Shown: positions 8,432 to 16,033 of the stretch, piece after piece
Layout of the letters: every line of letters begins with the position of its first letter
How positions within the stretch are numbered: position 1 is the stretch's first letter
NCBI GenBank assembly: GCA_017962845.1
Contig: JAGCUN010000042.1
Location: forward strand, 18,689-82,688
DNA from: Bacteroidales bacterium
GTDB taxonomy: Bacteria; Bacteroidota; Bacteroidia; Bacteroidales; WCHB1-69
DNA length: 64,000 nucleotides
Direction of reading: 5' to 3'
Notes under the pieces: generated by a model
Databases searched by the model: none
The model's input: only the letters and a program-made list of their open reading frames with translations
What the model was told of the DNA's origin: nothing
Program-made: the position numbers and the translations under genes

Positions 8432-9457
8432 CTATTTTTTGGCATATTGTTGGTACTCTTTGCGGTTCTTGAGAATGTCGATGGCGAGGTAGATGGCGTT
8501 GCGCATCGACTCGCACTGTGCCACATTCTTGCCAGCGATGTCGAAAGCAGTGCCGTGAGCCGGAGAGGTGCGTACGATGGGCAGTCCGGCGGTGAAATTC
8601 ACCCCTTCGCCGTGCGAAATCATCTTGAACGGAATCATGCCCTGGTCGTGGTACATGGCCAGAATGGCGTCGAATTTGGCATAGTTGCCGCTGCCGAAAA
8701 GTCCGTCGGCAGGGAAGGGGCCGAAGGCGTTAATCTTCTCATTGAAAGCCTGTTGGATGGCTGGCGCGATAATTTCTTGGTCCTCTTTCCCAATCAGTCC
8801 GTTGTCGCCGGCATGGGGATTGAGCGAAAGTACCGCGATGGTGGGATTCGTGCAGGCGAAATCCACCTTCAAGGTCTGCTGCAAGGTCTTCAACTTTTTG
8901 ACAATCAGTTCGGTAGTGAGTACCTTCGAGACTTCCTCTATCGGCAGGTGGTTGGTGGCGAAGGCGATGCGACACCCTTCGGTTACCATCATCATCATGG
9001 CATTCTGAGAGGAAAATTGCTTGGCGAAAAATTCGGTGTGACCATTGAAGTGGAAGGTGTCTGATTGGATGTCGGCCTTGCAGATGGGAGCGGTTACAAT
9101 GGCATCTATCAATTGTGCTTTCAAATCTTTACAAGCGTTTGTTAAAGCTAATTCTGAAAGCCTTCCTGCCTCTTTGGAGGGCGTTCCAGGCTCCACTTTC
9201 ACCTCCTGCTCGAAGATGTTGATGAGGTAGTTTTTGTTCTTGTTGATCTGTTCCACCTTGCGGCATACCTGCATCGAGAAGTCCTGAAGGTTGAAAAGAC
9301 TCTTGTAGAAACTGGCGGCCTTGGCGGCGCCATAGACCACTGGCGAGCAGAGTTCCAGCATCTTCGGGTCGTTCAAAGCCTTCATGATGACCTCGTAACC
9401 GATGCCGTTGTAGTCGCCGTGGGTGATTCCGATTCTGAAAAGATTGTTTTCGCTCAT
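8432..9457 (-). CDS. pdxA: 4-hydroxythreonine-4-phosphate dehydrogenase
   Basis: 341 residues. NAD-dependent dehydrogenase of the DXP-dependent pyridoxal-phosphate pathway, producing 3-amino-1-hydroxyacetone phosphate for PdxJ. Diagnostic stretches: GITHGDYNGIGYEV at the N-terminus, FNGHTEFFA in the middle, and MYHDQGMIPFKM followed by RTSPAHGTAFDIAG at the C-terminus, containing the metal and substrate ligands. Full length. The gene lies between hflX (49 bases upstream) and the M28 gene (6 bases downstream). No other pdx gene is nearby. Confidence 0.96.
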   Translation of the reverse strand: MSENNLFRIGITHGDYNGIGYEVIMKALNDPKMLELCSPVVYGAAKAASFYKSLFNLQDFSMQVCRKVEQINKNKNYLINIFEQEVKVEPGTPSKEAGRLSELALTNACKDLKAQLIDAIVTAPICKADIQSDTFHFNGHTEFFAKQFSSQNAMMMMVTEGCRIAFATNHLPIEEVSKVLTTELIVKKLKTLQQTLKVDFACTNPTIAVLSLNPHAGDNGLIGKEDQEIIAPAIQQAFNEKINAFGPFPADGLFGSGNYAKFDAILAMYHDQGMIPFKMISHGEGVNFTAGLPIVRTSPAHGTAFDIAGKNVAQCESMRNAIYLAIDILKNRKEYQQYAKK

Positions 9458-9506
9458 AATAGTTGTTTTCTGTTGTAGTTCAGTTGTTTATGATGAAAAA
9501 GAGGAA

Positions 9507-10721
9507 CTATTCTTCCTCAATAATGTCGTATAAAAAGTTGTTGTAAGGATAAATCTGGATGTGCAATTTCTTGATCTCTTCATACAAAACACGCTTCATC
9601 TCATCCAAGTTTTCTTTGGTCTTGGCAGAAATGAAGAGGGTTTTATGACTCATCTTCGCCATCCAGGTCTGTTTGAGCTCCTCCAAAGTGATGTTTTCCT
9701 TCGTGCGTGGCGTGAGGTCGTCAGGTGACTTCTCAATCCATTTATAATTATCTATCTTATTGAAAATCACGATGACAGGTTTGTCGCCTGCGCCAATTTC
9801 TTGCAGAGTCTGGTTCACAATGGCGATCTGTTCCTCAAAATCGGGATGGCTGATGTCGATGACATGTAGGATGAGGTCGGTCTCGCGGATTTCATCGAGG
9901 GTGGATTTGAAGGATTCCACGAGGCTGTGGGGCAGTTTGCGTATAAATCCCACAGTATCAGAGAGTAGGAAGGGAAGGTTGTCGATGACCACCTTGCGGA
10001 CAGTGGTGTCAAGGGTGGCGAAAAGCTTGTTTTCGGCAAAGACATTCGACTTGCTGATCAGGTTCATCAGGGTGGATTTGCCCACATTGGTATAGCCCAC
10101 GAGGGCGACACGCACGAACTGCTCGCGGTGGCTGCGCTGGGTGAGCTTCTGACGGTCAATATCTGCCAACTTTCTCTTCAACAATGAAATACGATCTCGA
10201 ATGATACGACGGTCGGTCTCAATCTCCTTCTCGCCAGGGCCTCTCATACCGATACCGCCACGCTGTTTCTGCAAGTGAGTCCACATGCCCGTCAGTCGGG
10301 GTAGAAGATACTGGTACTGAGCTAATTCCACCTGCACTTTGGAGTGCGCTGTCTGGGCGCGCTTGGCGAAAATGTCAAGAATGAGGTGGGTGCGATCCAT
10401 CACCTTGCAGTGCAAAACTGCCTCCACATTACGCAGTTGCGACGGACTCAGCTCGTCGTCGAAAACCGCGAGGTCAATGGCGTTCTCTTTGACATACTCC
10501 GCCACCTCCTCCAGCTTGCCGCTGCCCAAGTAGGTCTTGGGGTCAGGGTAGGGAAGGTTTTGGGTGAATCGTTTTTGGGCGACGCCGCCCGCTGTGTCGA
10601 GCAAAAATGCCAGTTCGTCCAAGTATTCCTCCACGCGCTCCATGCCGTGCGATGGAGTGGCAACTGCCACAAGCACCGCAGTTTCCATCTCGCTTCCTAT
10701 GGTCTCTTTCGTTTTCTCCAT
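9507..10721 (-). CDS. hflX: Ribosome-associated GTPase HflX
   Basis: 404 residues. Translational GTPase that splits or rescues stalled ribosomes, notably after heat stress. The HflX N-terminal domain ends with the glycine-rich linker GGIGMRGPGEKEIETDRR. The G domain has G1 GYTNVGKST, G3 DTVGFI and G4 NKID. I start at the ATG at 10721 (MEKTKETIG); an upstream in-frame TTG at 10742 overlaps the promoter element and is unlikely. It opens a six-gene run (hflX-pdxA-M28-lysC-ccp-pduO) and is divergent from the thioesterase gene. Confidence 0.96.
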   Translation of the reverse strand: MEKTKETIGSEMETAVLVAVATPSHGMERVEEYLDELAFLLDTAGGVAQKRFTQNLPYPDPKTYLGSGKLEEVAEYVKENAIDLAVFDDELSPSQLRNVEAVLHCKVMDRTHLILDIFAKRAQTAHSKVQVELAQYQYLLPRLTGMWTHLQKQRGGIGMRGPGEKEIETDRRIIRDRISLLKRKLADIDRQKLTQRSHREQFVRVALVGYTNVGKSTLMNLISKSNVFAENKLFATLDTTVRKVVIDNLPFLLSDTVGFIRKLPHSLVESFKSTLDEIRETDLILHVIDISHPDFEEQIAIVNQTLQEIGAGDKPVIVIFNKIDNYKWIEKSPDDLTPRTKENITLEELKQTWMAKMSHKTLFISAKTKENLDEMKRVLYEEIKKLHIQIYPYNNFLYDIIEEE

Positions 10722-10739
10722 ATACTCAATTTGCGAGTG

Positions 10740-10747
10740 CAAAAGTA
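10740..10747 (-). promoter_or_regulatory. -7 element for the hflX run
   Basis: TACTTTTG on the minus strand followed by CA, 19 bases before the hflX ATG. The 65-base intergenic segment carries this box and one for the divergent thioesterase gene only 13 bases away, so polymerases on the two promoters should compete. Confidence 0.55.
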
Positions 10748-10760
10748 ATATTTTTTAATG

Positions 10761-10768
10761 TATATTTG
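10761..10768 (+). promoter_or_regulatory. -7 element for the thioesterase gene
   Basis: TATATTTG followed by CA, 18 bases before the ATG at 10787. No good -33 box at 19-21 bases. Confidence 0.55.
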
Positions 10769-10786
10769 CACGCAATTTTATGGACT

Positions 10787-11557
10787 ATGGAAAATTCTTC
10801 CGTATTTACACAACAGTTTGACATTCAGTCACATCATATAGGTCCTGACTTCGAAGTTTCGCTTCAGTATTTGTTAGGATGTATGCAAACTACTGCCGAC
10901 CTGCACGTGGACAGCCACCATCTCGGCTGGAAAGACCTGCACGCGAAGGGATGCTTCTGGGCGATCTATCGTATGGGACTGCGCATCAACCGTTTGCCGC
11001 GAAAATACGACCATATCATCGTCAAAACATGGGCAAATCCGCCACAGGGCATCTTCCAGCCCCGTAGTTTTGAAGTGGTTGATCCTCAGGGAGATGTCTA
11101 TCTCCAAGCCCAGTCCCTGTGGATTATCTTGGAGGATAAGACTTTCCATCCTATCAATATCGACACGGTTATGGACACCGATGTGATTTCGGCGCTCGGC
11201 GGCAACCAGCCGTTTCCCATTCCGCTCAAAGTGCCTCTTTCTAAAGGAGATATGGCCTTTCCGACCGTCACCCGCGATGTGCTGTATTCCGACATTGATA
11301 CCAACATACACGTGAATAACACGGTGTATGTGCGCTGGGTGTTGGACAGCCTCCCTGCTGATTTTTTGCAGGGGCATCAACTGTGCGAGATGATTCTCAA
11401 CTATGTGCAGCAGGCCCGCTTGGGCGACCGTTACAACGTGGTTCACACCTCCATGTCGGATGGACGCGTCGCCACCACCATTTCCCGCAATGGCGGCGAT
11501 GGCGCAGACTTCTGCAAAATTGTCACCCGCTGGGAGGAAAAGAATCCGTCATGCTAA
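10787..11557 (+). CDS. Acyl-ACP thioesterase (FatA/TesA-type double hotdog)
   Basis: 256 residues of the acyl-ACP thioesterase family shared by plants and Bacteroidota, which hydrolyses acyl-ACP to release free fatty acid in the cytoplasm. Two hotdog folds are expected: the first half carries GWKDLHAKGCFWAI and the second half carries the catalytic Asn/His region YSDIDTNIHVNNTVYVRW. I chose ATG 10787 because it sits just below a -7 box and gives the usual length; an in-frame longer reading would cross that promoter. The following lipoprotein gene starts 22 bases after its stop, so the two may be co-transcribed. Confidence 0.9.
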   Translation: MENSSVFTQQFDIQSHHIGPDFEVSLQYLLGCMQTTADLHVDSHHLGWKDLHAKGCFWAIYRMGLRINRLPRKYDHIIVKTWANPPQGIFQPRSFEVVDPQGDVYLQAQSLWIILEDKTFHPINIDTVMDTDVISALGGNQPFPIPLKVPLSKGDMAFPTVTRDVLYSDIDTNIHVNNTVYVRWVLDSLPADFLQGHQLCEMILNYVQQARLGDRYNVVHTSMSDGRVATTISRNGGDGADFCKIVTRWEEKNPSC

Positions 11558-11579
11558 TCTTTTGAAATTTTATACACTG

Positions 11580-12620
11580 ATGAAAAAATATAAATTACTG
11601 ATTATCTGTTTTGTAGCTGTGCTGCTGGGACTCACTTCCTGCAGTAAGGACTTTGATTCCAATGCACCTTACGAGGATGTCACGATTGTCTATGGTATCT
11701 TGAATCCTGATGATCAGGAACATTATATTAAGATTTATAAGGGTTTCATCACCGCCGACAACGCTTACGAGGCGGCCAAAGAGTACGACAGTCTGTACTA
11801 TTTTGACCAAATTGATGTGGTGGTGGAAGAGTATTTGAACAATCGTCTCAACGCCAGCTACCCGTTGGATATGACGACGGATATTCCTCGAGATTTGGAG
11901 GGCGATTTTGCTGCACCGGAGCAGCTGTTATACCATTTTTCGGCAGAGTTGAATCCTGAAGCCTTGTATAAGCTGGTGATTACCAATAAGAAAACGGGTC
12001 GTGTGGTAACGGCCGAGACGGATGTGATTGGCAATTTTTATCTTCGCGCCCCCAGCGACAATACGCTTCAGGTGGGAATCCATAGTACGCAGAATGTGGA
12101 TGTGAAGTTCGCCACCCCCAAACATGCTAAGAGCTATGAGGTGTTCCAGACTTTCTACTACATCGAACGTAATCGTATCACACACGAAGAGGTGAGAAAG
12201 AGTATCCGTAGGAAACTCAATAGCGGTGTGGTTCGGGATGGCCTTACCGAGCAGAGCTGCTCGTATATCCCCGCTAACTTGTTGACAGTGATTGCTAACC
12301 GAGTGCCGGAAGACCCTAATCTCGACCGTTACATTTCGGTTGATTCTGCTTTGTGCTTTGAGGTTTGGGTGGTGAACGACCCCATTTACAACTATGTTTC
12401 CAACAATACCATTTCCGGCAGTGTGGTGCTTGACAGGCTCGCATATACCAATCTGCAGTGTGCTGACGACACTCGCGTGGCAGGGGTCGTCGGGTCGCGT
12501 CGCAGTGTTTGCGGCTGGCATGGTATTACCACCGCATCACAGAATGAACTGGTTCGAGGCGAAATAACTGGTCGTCTCAACTTCCACTACGACTACGAGT
12601 ATCTGGAATTAGAGCATTGA
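11580..12620 (+). CDS. Uncharacterised lipoprotein
   Basis: 346 residues. The hydrophobic start and LGLTSC (Cys21) make it a lipoprotein; the sequence after the cysteine (SKDFDSN) fits surface or periplasmic retention. The region after residue 30 (DVTIVYGILNPDDQEHYIKI) predicts a beta-sandwich of the kind seen in Bacteroidota lipoproteins of unknown role that track with outer-membrane proteins. The middle is beta-rich with a charged helix at about 190-215; the last 60 residues include several Cys. I cannot assign a named domain with confidence (DUF4249-like is possible but unproven) and do not propose a function. Confidence 0.8.
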   Translation: MKKYKLLIICFVAVLLGLTSCSKDFDSNAPYEDVTIVYGILNPDDQEHYIKIYKGFITADNAYEAAKEYDSLYYFDQIDVVVEEYLNNRLNASYPLDMTTDIPRDLEGDFAAPEQLLYHFSAELNPEALYKLVITNKKTGRVVTAETDVIGNFYLRAPSDNTLQVGIHSTQNVDVKFATPKHAKSYEVFQTFYYIERNRITHEEVRKSIRRKLNSGVVRDGLTEQSCSYIPANLLTVIANRVPEDPNLDRYISVDSALCFEVWVVNDPIYNYVSNNTISGSVVLDRLAYTNLQCADDTRVAGVVGSRRSVCGWHGITTASQNELVRGEITGRLNFHYDYEYLELEH

Positions 12621-12639
12621 GAATAATGCCCTGAATCAT

Positions 12640-12681
12640 TTATCAACAATTTACTAACAGGTTCTCAACAGGTTTTCAACA
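12640..12681. repeat. Four DnaA-box-like 9-mers at an 11-bp period
   Basis: TTATCAACA (12640-12648), TTACTAACA (12651-12659), TTCTCAACA (12662-12670) and TTTTCAACA (12673-12681) all fit TTNYYAACA and start exactly 11 bases apart, in an AT-rich gap between two convergent genes. The form resembles the DnaA box TTATNCACA with an A for the first C of CACA. Function unproven: candidate DnaA-binding cluster or part of an origin. Confidence 0.45.
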
Positions 12682-12707
12682 GTTTTTTCTGTCAGCCGGC
12701 AGGTCCC

Positions 12708-13199
12708 CTAATACACCTCCATCCACTCGTAGCGGTTGCCTTGGTGCTCGATGAAGCGTACCAGGTCTTCGCGGCGGATGATCAGCGATGCGGTGTTGAT
12801 ACACGGGTGGAAGCTGACCTTCTCGGCTTGCAGCAAGTTGCTGTCTAAGAATACGATAACATGATGTTCCACATCATTGATGAGACCGAATGGCGTAACC
12901 GAGCCGGGCGTTACCCCCAGATACTTCATCAGTCGCTGCTCCGAAGCAAAGCTCAATTTACCCTGGTGAAGTTTCTTCTCGATGTCGTGGATGTCCATCA
13001 CACGGTCGCAGTCGAGGCACACCAAGTAGTGCTGGTTGCCTTTGTGATTGCGGAAAAAGAGGTTTTTGCAGTGCTTGGCGTCATGCCCCGCCCAATATTG
13101 CTTGGCGATTTCAATGGTGGGTGCGGCGGGATGCTCCAAGTATTCAAAGGGGATGTTCAGTTCCTCTAAAAGCTGGTATAATTTCGGGTCTCCGTTCAT
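12708..13199 (-). CDS. YbaK/ProX-type aminoacyl-tRNA deacylase
   Basis: 163 residues of the YbaK/EbsC family of free-standing editing domains, which hydrolyse misacylated tRNA (for example Ala- or Cys-tRNA-Pro). Recognisable parts: a helical N-terminus with FEYLEHPAAPTIEIA, the CKNLFFRN strand carrying the conserved Lys, the GKLSFASEQRLMKYLGV segment and GSVTPFGLIND, the conserved family core. Start at ATG 13199; an upstream TTG at 13220 lies within the promoter box. Substrate most likely prolyl-tRNA mischarged with alanine (PrdX-like), by similarity to ProXp-ala. Divergent from the pseudouridine synthase gene. Confidence 0.88.
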   Translation of the reverse strand: MNGDPKLYQLLEELNIPFEYLEHPAAPTIEIAKQYWAGHDAKHCKNLFFRNHKGNQHYLVCLDCDRVMDIHDIEKKLHQGKLSFASEQRLMKYLGVTPGSVTPFGLINDVEHHVIVFLDSNLLQAEKVSFHPCINTASLIIRREDLVRFIEHQGNRYEWMEVY

Positions 13200-13217
13200 G
13201 GTTGCGGTTTTGGGATG

Positions 13218-13225
13218 CAAAAATA
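13218..13225 (-). promoter_or_regulatory. -7 element for the ybaK-like gene
   Basis: TATTTTTG on the minus strand followed by CA, 19 bases before the ATG at 13199. Confidence 0.5.
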
Positions 13226-13247
13226 CAAATTATTGCCAACATTTTTG

Positions 13248-13255
13248 TATCTTTG
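13248..13255 (+). promoter_or_regulatory. -7 element for the rluD-rlmI-thioredoxin run
   Basis: TATCTTTG followed by CC, 19 bases before the ATG at 13274; paired back to back with the minus-strand box at 13225-13218. Confidence 0.5.
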
Positions 13256-13273
13256 CCCGCTTATTTTTGAAGT

Positions 13274-14335
13274 ATGGAAAATGATGAAATTTTAGAGGAG
13301 ACTAGCGGCGAAAAAGAGGAATTGTTCGAACATTTTCGCTTTGTGGTGGATCCTGGCACGGAAATCGTCCGGCTCGACCGTTACCTCACCAACCTGATGG
13401 CGCACACCTCGCGCAACCGCATCCAGCAGGCTGCCAAGGCCGACTGTATTCTGGTGAACGACAAGCCCGTCAAGTCGAACTACCGTGTCCATCCCCGCGA
13501 TGTCATCAGCATTCTGCTGCCTCGTCCTGTCCATGTGTTTGAGCTGGTTGCGGAGGATATCCCGTTGGACATCGTCTATGAGGACGAGGATGTTATCCTC
13601 ATCAACAAGCCTGCCGGCATGGTGGTGCATCCCGCCGTTGGCAACTTCACGGGCACGCTCGTCAACGCGCTGCTGTGGCACTTCCTAGGTCAGCGCAACG
13701 CCGCCGGCGAGGAGGTGAAACCGCTGCTGGTGCATCGTATCGATAAGAACACCTCCGGCATCATGATTGTGGCCAAGTCGGAAATCGCCCAGATGAAACT
13801 GGCCGCCAATTTCTTCGAGCACACCATCGACCGCCGCTACCAGGCCCTCGTGTGGGGCGACTTCCCCGAAGACGAAGGCACTGTGGTGGGCAATGTGGGC
13901 CGCAACCCGCAGAATCGTATGGTGATGACCGTCTTCCCCGAGGGCAGCGAGCAGGGCAAACATGCCGTGACCCATTACCGCGTCATCGAGCGTTTCGGCT
14001 ATGTCACCCTCATCGAGTGCCGACTCGAGACCGGCCGTACCCACCAGATTCGCGTCCACATGAAGCATATCGGCCACCCGCTCTTCAACGATGAGAGCTA
14101 TGGCGGCAACGAGATCCTGAAAGGCACCACCTTCACCAAGTACAAGCAGTTTGTCAACAACTGCTTCAAGGTGCTGCCTCGTCAGGCGCTCCATGCCAAG
14201 TCGTTAGGCTTCGTACACCCCGTGACGGGAAGGTATATGCTGTTCGACTCCGACCTGCCGGCCGACATGGCAGAGGCATTGGATAAATGGCGCAACTATG
14301 CGAAGCATAAACAGTTGGAAGAGGATGATGAGTAG
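13274..14335 (+). CDS. rluD: RluD-family 23S rRNA pseudouridine synthase
   Basis: 353 residues. An S4 RNA-binding domain covers about 30-90 (RLDRYLTNLM, SRNRIQQA). The catalytic domain has INKPAGMVVHP and the active-site loop HRIDKNTSG, whose Asp is the nucleophile, followed by RLETGRTHQIRVHM. It isomerises uridines in 23S rRNA (helix 69 for RluD). Bacteroidota carry several paralogues, so the exact target position is inferred from overall similarity. First of a plus-strand run with rlmI and the thioredoxin-like gene. Confidence 0.92.
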   Translation: MENDEILEETSGEKEELFEHFRFVVDPGTEIVRLDRYLTNLMAHTSRNRIQQAAKADCILVNDKPVKSNYRVHPRDVISILLPRPVHVFELVAEDIPLDIVYEDEDVILINKPAGMVVHPAVGNFTGTLVNALLWHFLGQRNAAGEEVKPLLVHRIDKNTSGIMIVAKSEIAQMKLAANFFEHTIDRRYQALVWGDFPEDEGTVVGNVGRNPQNRMVMTVFPEGSEQGKHAVTHYRVIERFGYVTLIECRLETGRTHQIRVHMKHIGHPLFNDESYGGNEILKGTTFTKYKQFVNNCFKVLPRQALHAKSLGFVHPVTGRYMLFDSDLPADMAEALDKWRNYAKHKQLEEDDE

Positions 14336-14359
14336 TTTTTATTAGAAAATTTTTCAATA

Positions 14360-15547
14360 ATGAAAAAAATAATCCTGCAAAAAGGAAAAGAAAAGTCGCT
14401 GCAACGCTTCCACCCATGGGTGTTCTCTGGCGCGGTGGCCAAGAAGGACAAGACGTTGGCCGATGGCGATGTGGTGGCTGTTTACAACTACGATGGGCAG
14501 TTTATGGCGGTGGGACATTACCACAACAGCTCCACCTGCGTCAAGATTTTCAGTTTTGAGGAGGTGGAACCCGACGAGGTATTCTGGCGCGAGAAGGTGC
14601 GCCAAGCGGTGATGCTGCGCCGGCAGTTGGGACTGATGGACAATCCCCGCACCACCTGCTGCCGCCTCGTCAACGGGGAGGGCGACTATCTGCCCGGACT
14701 GATTGTGGACTGGTTCGATGGCAATATTGTGCTGCAGTTCCACTCCTACGGCATGTACCTGCTGCGCGACCTGCTGGTCAAGATTTTTATCGACCTGTTT
14801 GGCGACAAAGTACATTCTATTTACGACAAGAGTGTGGCGACACTGCCCGAGGTGGCCGGTTTTGAGCCGGTGGATGAGTGCCTGTACGGCAGTTTCGACG
14901 ATGTGCTGGTGCGCGAGAACGGCATCCCGTATTATATTGACATTGTGAATGGACAGAAAACAGGATTCTTTCTCGACCAGCGCGAGAGCCGCAAGCTGGT
15001 AGGCGAGTTTTCCGCAGGTCGCAAGGTGCTCAACCTGTTCTGCTATACTGGCGGTTTCTCGGCCTATGCCCTGGCCAATGGCGCGACGCATGTCGATTCG
15101 GTGGACATCTCCAAAAAGGCCATCGAGTTTGTGGAGCGCAACATTGCGGAATTGGGTCAAGAATATCTCGCCAAACACACCTCCTACGCCGAGAATGTGT
15201 TTGACTTTTTCGAGCATACGCCCGACCAGAGTTATGATGTGATTGTGCTCGACCCGCCCGCTTTCGCCAAGCACCACAAGGTGAAAGACCAGGGCGTAAA
15301 GGGGTATCGCAACCTCAACCGCAAGGCGATGCAGAAGGTGAAGCCGGGCGGTTTTCTGTTCACCTTCTCCTGCTCGCAGGCGGTGTCGCACGATGACTTC
15401 CAGACCATCGTCTTTTCGGCCGCTGCCATGGAGGGCAAGCGCATCCGGGTGCTGCGCCATCTCGAGGCCGGTCCCGACCACCCCGTTGATATTTTCCATC
15501 CCGAGGGAAGCTACCTGAAGGGATTGCTGGTATATGTTGAAAAATAA
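14360..15547 (+). CDS. rlmI: 23S rRNA (cytosine-C5) methyltransferase RlmI-like
   Basis: 395 residues. An N-terminal PUA domain (GKEKSLQRFHPWVFSGA, to about residue 75) is followed by a linker and a Rossmann SAM-dependent methyltransferase. Motif I is VLNLFCYTGGFSAYAL, the acidic ribose-binding residue lies in VDSVDIS, motif IV is VLDPPAFAK and the catalytic Cys motif is TFSCSQAV. E. coli RlmI makes m5C1962 in 23S rRNA, and this is its usual Bacteroidota homologue. It is 24 bases from rluD, so the two ribosome-modification genes share an operon. Confidence 0.93.
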   Translation: MKKIILQKGKEKSLQRFHPWVFSGAVAKKDKTLADGDVVAVYNYDGQFMAVGHYHNSSTCVKIFSFEEVEPDEVFWREKVRQAVMLRRQLGLMDNPRTTCCRLVNGEGDYLPGLIVDWFDGNIVLQFHSYGMYLLRDLLVKIFIDLFGDKVHSIYDKSVATLPEVAGFEPVDECLYGSFDDVLVRENGIPYYIDIVNGQKTGFFLDQRESRKLVGEFSAGRKVLNLFCYTGGFSAYALANGATHVDSVDISKKAIEFVERNIAELGQEYLAKHTSYAENVFDFFEHTPDQSYDVIVLDPPAFAKHHKVKDQGVKGYRNLNRKAMQKVKPGGFLFTFSCSQAVSHDDFQTIVFSAAAMEGKRIRVLRHLEAGPDHPVDIFHPEGSYLKGLLVYVEK

Positions 15548-15553
15548 ATCATT

Positions 15554-16033
15554 ATGAAAAGAATTTTAATATTAACTATCTGTTTATTAGTAAGTTATTC
15601 TTCTTTCTCCCAAGAAAAGAAACCTCTCTATGATGAGAAGGCTGATGCAGTGGCCCAAATCCAAAATGCCGTTTCCGAAGCCTCCAAGGATGGCAAGTAT
15701 GTGGTGTGCCAGGTGGGCGGCAATTGGTGCCCATGGTGCATCCGTTTTTCAGATTTTATTACCAATAATGATGCTATCAATCAGATTGTTAAAGACAATT
15801 TTGTCTATATCCATGTCAATTATTCTGCAGCCAACAAGAATCCGGAGGCGATGAAGATGCTTTCTAATCCGGCTCGCTTCGGTTTTCCAGTGTTGGTGAT
15901 TTTGGATGAAAAGGGGAATGTCATCCACATCCAAGACTCCTCCTATTTAGAAGAGGGGCAGGGATATAATGCGAAAAAAGTGGAAATTTTCTTCAAAAAT
16001 TGGACTCCTACGGCGGTCAAGACGCTGAAGTAA
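15554..16033 (+). CDS. Secreted thioredoxin-like protein (Thioredoxin_7/DUF255-like)
   Basis: 159 residues. A Sec signal peptide covers about 1-19 (ending SSFSQ). The mature part is a thioredoxin fold with active site WCPWC at about 55-59 in GGNWCPWCIRFS, and the cis-proline region FPVLVILDEKGN. It is probably a periplasmic thiol-disulfide protein; the CPWC motif and context do not tell reductase from oxidase. It starts 6 bases after rlmI. Its last 17 bases overlap the end of the convergent lnt gene, with no terminator between them. Confidence 0.88.
   Translation: MKRILILTICLLVSYSSFSQEKKPLYDEKADAVAQIQNAVSEASKDGKYVVCQVGGNWCPWCIRFSDFITNNDAINQIVKDNFVYIHVNYSAANKNPEAMKMLSNPARFGFPVLVILDEKGNVIHIQDSSYLEEGQGYNAKKVEIFFKNWTPTAVKTLK

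Noticed and set aside
16017..16033. Frameshift or mis-called end at the thioredoxin/lnt junction
   Set aside because: Both proteins end at normal family lengths; a 17-base convergent overlap is common in compact genomes.
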